This document shows positions 34,509 through 42,591 of a DNA stretch of 64,000 nucleotides, piece after piece. The DNA comes from Polyangiaceae bacterium (GTDB taxonomy: Bacteria; Myxococcota_A; Polyangia; Polyangiales; Polyangiaceae), in contig JADJRH010000002.1 in the NCBI GenBank assembly GCA_016712345.1, forward strand, positions 674,088-738,087. The letters run 5' to 3'. The notes beneath the pieces were generated by a model. The model was not told the origin of the DNA. It saw nothing but the letters and a program-made list of their open reading frames with translations, and did not search any database. The stretch's first letter is position 1. Every line of letters begins with the position of its first letter. The translations under genes and the position numbers were made by a program.

Positions 34509-34729
34509 GACTCTCCCTGGCCGCGGACACGAAGTGCGAAGTGGCTGTGTTTTTTGCTGGCGCCCCGGATGCACAAAAGGACACGCCCGCGAAAACACGC
34601 CGGCCACAATGCGCGTCTCGCCCGAACCCCGCCGCGCCGCAAGTGGGAAGATGTTACGCACTTGCCGCGCGGTTCGCTTCCGCACGACTTGCGAAGCACG
34701 GAGTCAGGTCTTTGGGTAAGCTGCGCCCC

Positions 34730-35362
34730 GTGCAACCGCTCCCGTTTCGACCTCACCCCTGGCATGGAGTGGACCCCGGTCCGCTCTTTCCCGAGATCCT
34801 TGTTGCGTACATCGAGATCAGCCCCACGGACGGTATCAAATACGAAATTGATAAACACTCGGGGTACCTGAAAGTCGACAGGCCGCAGCGGTTTTCAAAC
34901 TTTTGCCCCACGCTCTACGGGTTTGTACCCAAGACGTATTGCGGTGAAGAAGTGGCGAAATATGTGATTGCGGGTGGGCCGCCGACAGATCACGGCGATG
35001 GGGATCCGCTCGACATTTGTGTACTCACCGACAGACCCATTTCACGCGGGGATATTTTGTTGACCGCACGTCCGATCGGCGGGCTTCGCATGGTGGAAAA
35101 GGGTGAAGCGGACGATAAAATTTTGGCTGTTTTGCTGGGCGATCCAACGTTTGGTGAAATGACGGATGTGGCTCAACTGCCGCGCGCGGTGATCGATCGG
35201 CTGCGCCATTATTTTCTCACGTACAAGTCCATTCCGGGTGAGGCGGCCAACCCGATCACGGTGGACCCGATCTATTCGGCCATGGAGGCGCGTGCGGTGT
35301 TGCGGGCAGCGCGGCGGGACTACGAGTTGAAGTTTGAGCAGCAGGAGGCTTCGAGCCCCTGA
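34730..35362 (+). CDS. ppa: Family I inorganic pyrophosphatase
   Basis: 210 residues from GTG 34730; upstream in-frame sequence overlaps the divergent lipoprotein leader and looks non-coding. Conserved family I features are the KYEIDKHSG substrate-binding strand, VDRPQRFSNFCPTLYGFVPKTYC, the metal-binding signature DGDPLDI (Asp90, Asp92, Asp95), and the RPIGGLRMVEKGEADDKILAV block with LRHYFLTYK near the C-terminus. It hydrolyses pyrophosphate to two phosphates in the cytoplasm, pulling biosynthetic reactions forward. The length fits the family (about 175-240). It probably shares a divergent promoter region (34509-34729) with the Cys-rich lipoprotein gene. Confidence 0.93.
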   Translation: MQPLPFRPHPWHGVDPGPLFPEILVAYIEISPTDGIKYEIDKHSGYLKVDRPQRFSNFCPTLYGFVPKTYCGEEVAKYVIAGGPPTDHGDGDPLDICVLTDRPISRGDILLTARPIGGLRMVEKGEADDKILAVLLGDPTFGEMTDVAQLPRAVIDRLRHYFLTYKSIPGEAANPITVDPIYSAMEARAVLRAARRDYELKFEQQEASSP

Positions 35363-35381
35363 AAAGAGACTGGCAAAACGC

Positions 35382-36514
35382 ATGCACGTCGGGCATACCG
35401 GCGCGGCTATGGTTCTAGGTGCGCGCGGGTTTGCGGCGAAGCTTGTCACGACGGCGGCGATGACTGCGGCCGCCTCCGTGTTGAGTTGTGCGGCGGGTGA
35501 CGGACCGATCTTCAAAGAGCCTCTCGCAGTTCACGAAACGCTTGAAGCGCAGGGCGCGCGCGCTGGAACGTTCACGTTTACGTTTGCGCCGCTCGGTTTC
35601 AAAGCGGCGGTTGCGTACCCCGAAGAGGGGCACTTTTGTGTGATCATTCCCGAGAACGCGATCGACCCGGCGTCGTGTATGGGGCTCGACATTGGAGCCA
35701 TGACAGAAGCGCTTCCACAAGGGCCGGAAAGGCCGTTTGGAGTGGCGCTCGCGCGCATGGGCGACTGGTCGTACATCGTGATGCTTTCGCCGATTGGGAG
35801 CGGCATTGAGTCGAAAGAGCAGATCGATAAGTTTGTGAGCGAAGCGGCGAAACCCGACCCCGACATGCCGGATGTGACGCCCAAACTTGTGGGGCCAAAA
35901 CCCGACGAAAAATACGAGATCGCGCGGGTAAACAATGTCCCTGTGGTGAAGTTTCGAGTCGATGCCGGAGTGCCGAAAGGGCACCCAAACTACGACGTTT
36001 CAACGCTCGTCAACTACGCCGCGTTCGGCGGAAAAACGGCGATGCTGACGTTTATTACCAACCCCACCGACGTGGACAAGGTGATGCCTTTTGCGGAAGC
36101 ATCGCTTCAATCGCTGGAGCTTCCGGCGAACCTAAACGCAGAGCGGTTTGGAAAGCCTGAAGCGGAGTTAAACCAAAAAGGTTTGCGATTGGCGCTCACG
36201 ATTTTGGGCCGCTTGTGGCGTTGGCGGTGGTGCTCTTCTGGTGGCTTGGCAAAGGCAACAAGGTCGATCAGGAAAAAGGGGAGGGGAGCGACAAAAAGCC
36301 GTCCGGCAAAGAGCGATCCCGTTCAACGCGAAGTGTACGCAAACCGGCAGCGAAAGAAGAGCCGGAAGAAGAAGAGGTCCACGAGGAGAGCGAAACCGAC
36401 GGCGATGAAGGGGACGGCGCCCAAGAAGAGGCACCTTCCGGCGACAAGGCCGATGAAGGCAACGATGAGGGTGAAGGCGACGACGAGAAGGGTGACGGCG
36501 ACGGGAAGAAGTAG
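35382..36514 (+). CDS. Membrane protein with acidic C-terminal tail, interrupted by a frameshift
   Basis: Starting at ATG 35382 (35409 is an alternative), the first frame encodes a leader (LVTTAAMTAAASVLSC, lipobox-like), a ~240-residue domain (HFCVIIPENAID, VALARMGDWSYIVMLSPIG, VPVVKFRVDAG) and then LRLALTILG. At the GGG run 36206-36208 the frame goes wrong: that frame continues as Arg/Trp/Lys-rich nonsense, whereas the frame beginning near 36209 gives PLVALAVVLFWWLGKGNK, completing a transmembrane helix, and a long Glu/Asp/Lys tail ending at 36514. One missing G restores a ~378-residue protein. It is either a genuine frameshift or a sequencing error. It lies 19 bp after ppa, probably the same transcript. 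The domain is not recognised. Confidence 0.7.
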
Positions 36515-36706
36515 CCGACCGTGACGATGTGTACGCTTTGAATGTGTACAATTGGGTTGGCGTACGCATTCAATGTGTACGCCACACCCGGTGTGGGCCC
36601 CGGTATCTTCGCGGAGTTTTATTGGGGCGCGCAGGGAGCCATGTGCCCGTTCCGATGCCTATTGGCGCGGGGATTCGTCGGCGGAACCCGGCGCGTCCCC
36701 CGCTGC

Positions 36707-37504
36707 TTATTTCTTGGGCGAAGGAGCGGCCATCGTGTCGCCCTGCTGATCTCGCTTCTTTTGAAGCTGAGCTTGCAGTTCTGTCACGTTGATGTCTTGC
36801 ACTTCGTTGCCGGAGCGCTTGTACGGCGGCGGCTTGGGGGGCGGCAGCCTTGCGAGACGTTCAGCTTCTTTCTCGCGCTCGCGCTCTTCTTTGCTCTTCA
36901 CCACAAGCGCAAAACCGCCGTCGTAAGGGTCTTTACCGAGGAACGGCCTGCCGCGCACTTCAGCGACGTGAAACTCGACACGGCGGTTGTCGTCGCGGCC
37001 TTCACTCAATTCGTTGGGAGCGAGCGGTCGCGATTCACCGAAGCCGACAGCGATGAGGCGCGCGTGGTCGACGCCCTTGTCGACAAGCCAATCGCAAACG
37101 GCGAGCGCGCGGCGAGCGGAGAGCGCCTGGTTGTGGTCTTCACTGGCTCGCGAGTCGGTGTGCCCTTCAATGCGAAATCGCGTGATTTCAGGGTGATTTC
37201 CAACGAATTCGAGGAGCTTTTTCAGAACCTCCTCGCTTTGCGGCAAGATGACCGACTTGTTGGTGTCGAAAACGATTTTTCCGCGAATGTAGATGCGGGT
37301 TTCGGCTGTTTTCTCGGTCCACGGCTGCTCGGGAAACCAAGCGGGCGGCGGCTTTTGGCCCTCGGGCTTGGGGACGGCCACCTGGGGGAGCGAATTGTCG
37401 TAACAGCCGAGCGCGGCCGTGGCGGGCAGAGCTGCGATAACGATGGTCGCGGCGGCGGCCTCTCGAACGATGCGGCGACCTTGGCGCTTCTTTGACTCGG
37501 GCAT
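36707..37504 (-). CDS. OmpA-family lipoprotein
   Basis: 265 residues from ATG 37504. The leader IVREAAAATIVIAALPATAALGC holds a lipobox (ALGC, Cys ~31). After a Pro-rich stretch, residues ~65-180 are an OmpA C-terminal peptidoglycan-binding domain: IVFDTNKSVILPQSEEVLKKL, FRIEGHTDSRAS, NQALSARRALAVCDWLVDKGV, LIAVGFGESRPLAPN and DDNRRVEFHV. The tail is charged (KEEREREKEAERLARL), with a Pro/Lys segment. It probably tethers the outer membrane to peptidoglycan. It converges with the frameshifted membrane-protein gene; the 192-bp gap (36515-36706) contains a cluster of GTAC-containing words. Confidence 0.92.
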   Translation of the reverse strand: MPESKKRQGRRIVREAAAATIVIAALPATAALGCYDNSLPQVAVPKPEGQKPPPAWFPEQPWTEKTAETRIYIRGKIVFDTNKSVILPQSEEVLKKLLEFVGNHPEITRFRIEGHTDSRASEDHNQALSARRALAVCDWLVDKGVDHARLIAVGFGESRPLAPNELSEGRDDNRRVEFHVAEVRGRPFLGKDPYDGGFALVVKSKEEREREKEAERLARLPPPKPPPYKRSGNEVQDINVTELQAQLQKKRDQQGDTMAAPSPKK

Positions 37505-37548
37505 GTTGCTAAAAATAGCGTGTCCCGAATCGGGGCCCCGCCGCAAGT

Positions 37549-38430
37549 ATGTCGCAACAGTTGTGTGGTAGACCCCCCAAGATGGTGCCTCGGTCCACAG
37601 AAATTGAATCGAAGCTCGCTCGGCTCTCCGACCGTCTGCGAGAGCTGGGATCGGTGCTTGTTTGTTACTCCGGCGGCGTCGACAGCGCTTTTCTGCTTGC
37701 CGCCGCCCACCGAGAACTTGGCAGTCGGGCTGTGGGCATGACTGCGGTGTCGCCGAGTCTGGCCCCGGCGGAGCGGGACGAAGCTGTGGATCTCGCGCGA
37801 GCCATCGGCGCCGATCATCGCTTGGTTGAATCGAAGGAGATGGAAGACCCGGATTATGTGAAAAACGCGCCGGACCGGTGCTTTCACTGCAAGAGTGAAC
37901 TCTATCGAATCGCGGCGGCCAAGCGCATGGAGTGGAATCTCAGCGCGATTGTGAACGGAACCAACCTGGACGACTTGGGGGACTACCGCCCCGGGCTTGA
38001 CGCCGCCAAAGCCGCCGGCGTTGTGAGCCCACTTGTGGAGTGCGGGTTTTCAAAAGCCGACGTGCGAGAAGCGGCTCATGTGTACACATTGCCGGTATGG
38101 GACAAACCCGCCGCGGCTTGTCTGTCGAGCCGAATTCCCTATGGGACAAGTGTGACGCGCGAGAGACTCACACAGATAGGCGGGTTTGAGGCGGCGCTCA
38201 AACGCCTTGGTTTCAGGGTTGTTCGTGTGCGTTACCACGACGACTTGGCGCGCATTGAACTCGACACGAGCGAGCTTGTTCGCGCCGCCGAGCCCGCGAT
38301 CCGAGCGGAGATTGTGGCCGCGGGCAAACAACACGGCTTCAAATACGTCACGTTGGATCTCATCGGGTATCGAACCGGAAGCCACAACGAAGTGTTGGTG
38401 GGCCGGGCGCTCCGCGTGGTGACGAGCTGA
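37549..38430 (+). CDS. larE: LarE-type ATP-dependent sacrificial sulfur transferase
   Basis: 293 residues from ATG 37549 (ATG 37582 is equally possible; neither has a clear ribosome site). PP-loop motif: VCYSGGVDSAFLL. Further family blocks are RCFHCKSELY, IVNGTNLDDLGDYRPG, and KPAAACLSSRIPYG with Cys191 at the position of the sacrificial Cys (Cys176 in the Lactiplantibacillus enzyme). LarE adenylates and sulfurises a pyridinium precursor of the nickel-pincer nucleotide cofactor used by lactate racemase and related enzymes. No larB, larC or larA is in the window, so its partners lie elsewhere or it serves another sulfur transfer. It is divergent from the OmpA gene and 2 bp from the next gene. 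Confidence 0.9.
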   Translation: MSQQLCGRPPKMVPRSTEIESKLARLSDRLRELGSVLVCYSGGVDSAFLLAAAHRELGSRAVGMTAVSPSLAPAERDEAVDLARAIGADHRLVESKEMEDPDYVKNAPDRCFHCKSELYRIAAAKRMEWNLSAIVNGTNLDDLGDYRPGLDAAKAAGVVSPLVECGFSKADVREAAHVYTLPVWDKPAAACLSSRIPYGTSVTRERLTQIGGFEAALKRLGFRVVRVRYHDDLARIELDTSELVRAAEPAIRAEIVAAGKQHGFKYVTLDLIGYRTGSHNEVLVGRALRVVTS

Positions 38431-38432
38431 CA

Positions 38433-39401
38433 ATGGGACGGTTTTCGCACCTCGCCACGCAGCCTGAACGTGGACCGGCCGATATTCTCAAGTGGAAGTT
38501 CGGCGGCGGTGAAAAGGCACCGCCCGAAAACTTTAAAATGCCTCATGTGGCCTACGATCGCGCCGCTGTTGAAAGCGGAAAAGCGTCGCTCACGTGGATC
38601 GGGCACGCCTCGTTTTTACTGGTGCTCGGCGGGCTTCGCATTCTGATCGATCCGATTCTGGCAAACAATCTCGGCATCGCCTGGTTGGCGCCCACGAAGC
38701 GCCTCGTTCCCGCGGGCATTCCGCTCGAAGAGCTGGCCGACATCGACGTGGTGCTCCTCACGCACAATCACCGCGATCATCTCGATGAGTACACACTCGC
38801 CGCCATCTTGGCCGCACACGCGCTTGGGCCTTCAAAACGCGGCAAAAAGAACACAACGTTGCGACCGCGATTTGTGGTGCCAACTGGAAACGGCGCGCTG
38901 CTCTCAAAGCTCGGCGCCGGCCACATTGATGAACTTGAATGGTGGCAATCGGCGCGCATCGGCCAGGTTGAAATCACATTGGTCCCCGCGCGGCATTGGT
39001 CCATGCGCATGCCGTGGGATCGAAACGAGAGTTTGTGGGGCGGCTTTGTCATTCGCGGGCCCGAGGGCACTGCGTACCACTCGGGCGACACAGGCTTTTG
39101 GGACGGGTTTGAAGAGATCGGCAAACGCATTGCCGGCATCGATTGGGCGATGCTGCCCATCGGTGCGTATGCACCGCGTTGGTTTATGGAACCGCAGCAC
39201 ATGTGCCCCGAAGAGTCGGTGCAGGCGTCCGGTATGCTCGGCGCACGCACCTTTGTCGCGATGCACTGGGGAACGTACAAACTCACCGACGAACCGCTCA
39301 GTGAGCCCCCGGTGCGCGCCCAAGCGGCGTTTTCGGCGGTTCGCAGTGACTTGGAGCGCTTTTGGGTGCTCGCAGCGGGTGAAACGCGTCGCCTTGGGTA
39401 A
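38433..39401 (+). CDS. MBL-fold metal-dependent hydrolase (NAPE-PLD/UlaG-like)
   Basis: 322 residues from ATG 38433, two bases after the larE stop, so the two are co-transcribed. Metallo-beta-lactamase fold motifs are LTWIGHASFLLVLGGLRILIDP, the zinc ligands THNHRDHLDEYT (HxHxDH), VPTGNG, ARHWSMRM, YHSGDTGFWDGF and FVAMHWGTYKLTDEP. The order and spacing match the branch that includes N-acyl-phosphatidylethanolamine phospholipase D and UlaG-like lactonases. No leader peptide is present, so it is probably cytoplasmic. The substrate is undetermined; a phospholipid-linked role is possible. Confidence 0.88.
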   Translation: MGRFSHLATQPERGPADILKWKFGGGEKAPPENFKMPHVAYDRAAVESGKASLTWIGHASFLLVLGGLRILIDPILANNLGIAWLAPTKRLVPAGIPLEELADIDVVLLTHNHRDHLDEYTLAAILAAHALGPSKRGKKNTTLRPRFVVPTGNGALLSKLGAGHIDELEWWQSARIGQVEITLVPARHWSMRMPWDRNESLWGGFVIRGPEGTAYHSGDTGFWDGFEEIGKRIAGIDWAMLPIGAYAPRWFMEPQHMCPEESVQASGMLGARTFVAMHWGTYKLTDEPLSEPPVRAQAAFSAVRSDLERFWVLAAGETRRLG

Positions 39402-39455
39402 GCGGCACAAATAGCCGCGTCCATTGCGGCCCAAGTAGTGTTACAAGGCGACTCG

Positions 39456-40217
39456 ATGGCGTCGCTTGCTACGTCCGACCTCATCCAGCTTCCGCGTCTG
39501 AGCGTGGCCGAAGCAGCGGGCCTCCTCGGCGAGATGCTTCATGCGGCGGCGAACGTGGGTCCACTTCCGGCCGGTATCGACCGCTCTCGACAACGCCTCG
39601 CGACTTCGTACGCGACGCTCGAACGCGCGATCACCGGTATCGCGGTCGACGCGGCCGATGCCGAACGACAGCGCGAAGCCGATCGCGCCATCGACAACGC
39701 GTGGGAAGCCACGCAGCTTTGGCTCAGCGGATTTTGCAAACTTCCCGAGGCCGCCAACTCCCACGTAACGGCGGCGCGCAACCTCGCGGCCCAGGTGTTT
39801 CCCGATGGGCTCTCGTTCACAAAACTGCCTTACAAAGTGCAGTTTGCAGAGTCGCAGGCGAGGCTCGATCTCATTGCAAACGAAGGGCACGAAGAAACGT
39901 TTGCGGTGCTCGGTGGGTCGTGTTTTTTGGCGGAGCTTTACCGCACGCACCGAGCCTACGGTGACGCGCTCAAGCCGCTTCTCGAACTCGACGAAGACCC
40001 CAAGCACCAAAAAGGTGAACTCGCAGGCGCCATGTCAGCGCTCCGGCAATACGTCGCGCGCGTTGTGAGCTTTTCCGATCCGCTGGTCGCCGGTTCCGAT
40101 GCGCTTTCCAACGCGCTCCTCGCTCCGCTGGCGCGTTGGTACCGATTGCACCCGAGCCGCGGGCCCGACATGAGCACGTCCGATTCATCGGACATCGACG
40201 AAACAAACGCCTCCTAA
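39456..40217 (+). CDS. Hypothetical helical protein
   Basis: 253 residues from ATG 39456, with AAGG about 9 bp upstream. There is no signal peptide and no transmembrane segment. The composition is Ala/Leu/Glu/Arg-rich and predicted mostly helical (SVAEAAGLLGEMLHAAANVG, ERQREADRAIDNAWEATQLW, ESQARLDLIANEGHEETFAV), ending in an acidic Ser/Asp tail (MSTSDSSDIDETNAS). I recognise no domain. Its codon use matches the neighbours and the frame is clean, so it is very probably real. It may be a cytoplasmic structural or regulatory protein. Confidence 0.72.
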   Translation: MASLATSDLIQLPRLSVAEAAGLLGEMLHAAANVGPLPAGIDRSRQRLATSYATLERAITGIAVDAADAERQREADRAIDNAWEATQLWLSGFCKLPEAANSHVTAARNLAAQVFPDGLSFTKLPYKVQFAESQARLDLIANEGHEETFAVLGGSCFLAELYRTHRAYGDALKPLLELDEDPKHQKGELAGAMSALRQYVARVVSFSDPLVAGSDALSNALLAPLARWYRLHPSRGPDMSTSDSSDIDETNAS

Positions 40218-40341
40218 AAGGAGCAGCGGCCTCGCCGCCCACCGTCGGAAACTGGACACCGCGCACTGTTCGGAGCGCACGGCGCGAACGTAATTTCGCG
40301 GCAAAACAAGGGGTCAGAAGCTCCACCTTCCTGTCGCGAGA

Positions 40342-41385
40342 ATGTATCCTTCCCGCCCGATGGCTGACCTCGTCTACAAAGTGGAAGACCGCTCGATCTT
40401 GCTGCCGATCTATCGGCGCATCGTGGTTGACCCGCTGATTCGCTTCCTTCCGGCGAAGCTCAGTCCCAACGCGATCACGCACATCGGTCACCTCATCAAT
40501 CTCTTCGGTACCGCCGTTCTTCTCGCGCTTCACCCCAATCAAGGTTGGCCGTTCTTCGTCGCCGCACTGTGTCTCAATCTGTACACCTGGTGCGACAACG
40601 CCGATGGAGCGCACGCGCGCCGCACCAAACAATGTTCACCGCTCGGCGAGTTTCTCGATCACGGCCTCGACCAATTCAACACGGTGTACATCGCGTTTCT
40701 CACGTGCCTCGGTCTCGGCGCAACGCCCCTCCAGTGGGTAGCAATCGCGCTGCTCATTCCCGGCGGTGCCGTGATGACGTTTTGGGAGCAGTCCAACACC
40801 GGCATGATGCGCCTCGGTTTGCTCAACCAAATTGAGTCCGTGCTCGTGCTTTCGATCGTGCTGCTTCTATCGGGCGTGTTTGGAACCGCCATGTGGCAAC
40901 ACCCGGTCGCGTTTGGTCTCACCGGCCGCGATCTGCTGGTGATCTGGCCCTGCGCCACGCTCCTTTTCGGAATGGCTCGCAACGTGGTGCGCGTGGCCGC
41001 CCAATGCGGCGTCAAAGTCATGTTGCCAATCCTTGCGTACCTTTTGTTCGCGGCCTGTATTTTCGGAGCCGCCGTTCTCGATGCCATCGGCGCTCCGTTT
41101 GCCGTCGCCCTCGCGTCCGCGCTCAACGTTCACCTCGGCATGCGCATGCTCGCGCGTCGTCTCAAAAAAGAATCGCCCAATGTTGAGCCGCTTGTTCTCG
41201 GCGGCGCCGTGTTCGCCATTGTTCTTGTGCTGCTCAAGCTTGCGGGCCGCCCGCTCGCGCCCGACGTGGTGCCCTTCCTCGTCGTGATTGCGTGCCTGAT
41301 GCTCATGTTTCAAGTTGTTCTTGACGCGCGCACCGGCGTGTCAATGCTGTCACGCCCCGCGCCCGGCGGCGTGATCGCCCAATGA
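40342..41385 (+). CDS. CDP-alcohol phosphatidyltransferase
   Basis: 347 residues from ATG 40342 (ATG 40360 is an alternative). Several transmembrane helices surround the CDP-alcohol motif DNADGAHARRTKQCSPLGEF followed by LDHGLDQFN; the spaced Asp residues (from Asp85) bind the metal and CDP-alcohol. It joins a CDP-activated alcohol to a lipid or inositol-type acceptor in the inner membrane. The overall look, with many helices after the motif, is closer to ethanolamine/choline-phosphotransferase-like members than to PgsA. Its stop overlaps the next start (ATGA), pairing it with a flippase-like protein, which suggests a phospholipid-synthesis and transbilayer-movement unit. Confidence 0.88.
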   Translation: MYPSRPMADLVYKVEDRSILLPIYRRIVVDPLIRFLPAKLSPNAITHIGHLINLFGTAVLLALHPNQGWPFFVAALCLNLYTWCDNADGAHARRTKQCSPLGEFLDHGLDQFNTVYIAFLTCLGLGATPLQWVAIALLIPGGAVMTFWEQSNTGMMRLGLLNQIESVLVLSIVLLLSGVFGTAMWQHPVAFGLTGRDLLVIWPCATLLFGMARNVVRVAAQCGVKVMLPILAYLLFAACIFGAAVLDAIGAPFAVALASALNVHLGMRMLARRLKKESPNVEPLVLGGAVFAIVLVLLKLAGRPLAPDVVPFLVVIACLMLMFQVVLDARTGVSMLSRPAPGGVIAQ

Positions 41386-42572
41386 ACCGACGATCGATCG
41401 TTCGAGGAATCCAGATCATCGTCGGCATCACGCTCGCGACGTTTGCGTACCTCACGTTCGATTCGTTTCGGAGCAACCCCGAAGGTGTACGCATCGGCTT
41501 TTCAAATCTCAAGCCGGGTTGGCTTCTTCTCGGCGCTGTGTTGGCCCTTCAAGAAGGCGTTTGCGGCGGCCTTCGCATCTGGTCGCTGAGCCGCGTTCTC
41601 TACCCCGCGCTGCGCGTTCGTACCGCCATCATCTCCGAGTTCGTACTCATGTTTGCCGCGGGCGTTACACCCGGTCAGGCCGGCGCCGCCCCGGCCCAGG
41701 TGGCCGTGCTCATGACAGGCGGGATGAAGTTTGCCGACGTTGCCACCGTGGAGCTGCTCGTTGCGTCGTGCTCCATCACGTTTTTTCTCCTCTCGGCGCT
41801 CCTCATCTTCGTGCTCGGCCAAATGGGTTTGTTCGTCGTCCACGGAAATGTACCCATCGGCCCGCTTCTCGGCGTTGGCGTCACCGTTTTCGGCACCTTC
41901 CTCGTGTTGCTTATTTTTTCCGCTGCGTACCCACCGCTCGCAAAGGGTGTCGTGCGCGCTTTCGCCGCGATCTTGGCTCCGCCGTGGCACGCGCTCCTTC
42001 GGCTCCTCACAAAAATCCAGCGCACCCGCGCCTGGGCAGAAAAAGCGATTGAACGCCGCGGCGAACTCCGCGCCCGAATGCTCCTCACAGTCGACGATTT
42101 CCATCACGGCTTTCGTGTGTACGCAAAGCGCGGGAAAACAGCCTATTTCGTGGCGTTCTTGCTCACGTTCGGCTTCTTCTGTTCGCGCTTCGCCGTGGCA
42201 TATTTCATTCTTCTCGGCCTCGGTCTGCCCGTCACACCCTCCGATTTCGTCACCATCGGCCCCCCAATTGTCCAAGTGATCTTGGTGCAAGCTCTGCTCA
42301 ACTTCGTCCTTTATTTGTCGCCCATTCCAAGCGCGGGCGGCCTTGCTGAAACGTCGTCGCGCGCTGTCATGTCTAAGTGGGTGCCTCAAGCGTTTGAGGT
42401 TCCATACGTCCTCGTGTGGCGCCTTCTCACCCAGTTTTTGTGCATGTTTGTCGGCGGAATGTACGTATTCCGCTACCTCGGCGCCGACGTGCTCGAATCA
42501 CAGGTTGAAAAGGTAGAAGCCGAAAAGCGCGCGCATGAAGACCACGCGCGCGCCTCCCAGCGAAGCGTTTAG
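41382..42572 (+). CDS. YbhN/lysylphosphatidylglycerol-synthase-type flippase-like membrane protein
   Basis: 396 residues from ATG 41382, coupled to the previous gene. It is a multi-helix membrane protein of the UPF0104/YbhN (MprF flippase-domain) type: FSNLKPGWLLLGAVLALQEG, RIWSLSRVLYPALRVRTAI, SEFVLMFAAGVTPGQAGAAP and ELLVASCSITFFLLSALL. Helices TAYFVAFLLTFGFF and SAGGLAETSSRAVM appear later, and a charged cytoplasmic tail ends the protein. The family includes lipid flippases and proteins affecting membrane-lipid distribution; no aminoacyl-transferase domain is attached. Pairing with a CDP-alcohol transferase supports a lipid role. Confidence 0.85.
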   Translation: MNRRSIVRGIQIIVGITLATFAYLTFDSFRSNPEGVRIGFSNLKPGWLLLGAVLALQEGVCGGLRIWSLSRVLYPALRVRTAIISEFVLMFAAGVTPGQAGAAPAQVAVLMTGGMKFADVATVELLVASCSITFFLLSALLIFVLGQMGLFVVHGNVPIGPLLGVGVTVFGTFLVLLIFSAAYPPLAKGVVRAFAAILAPPWHALLRLLTKIQRTRAWAEKAIERRGELRARMLLTVDDFHHGFRVYAKRGKTAYFVAFLLTFGFFCSRFAVAYFILLGLGLPVTPSDFVTIGPPIVQVILVQALLNFVLYLSPIPSAGGLAETSSRAVMSKWVPQAFEVPYVLVWRLLTQFLCMFVGGMYVFRYLGADVLESQVEKVEAEKRAHEDHARASQRSV

Positions 42573-42591
42573 CCTAACGTCGCGCCTCTTT

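Noticed and set aside
34541..34729. Longer N-terminus for inorganic pyrophosphatase
   Set aside because: The upstream in-frame residues are Arg/Pro-rich, overlap the divergent promoter region and precede the conserved family start.
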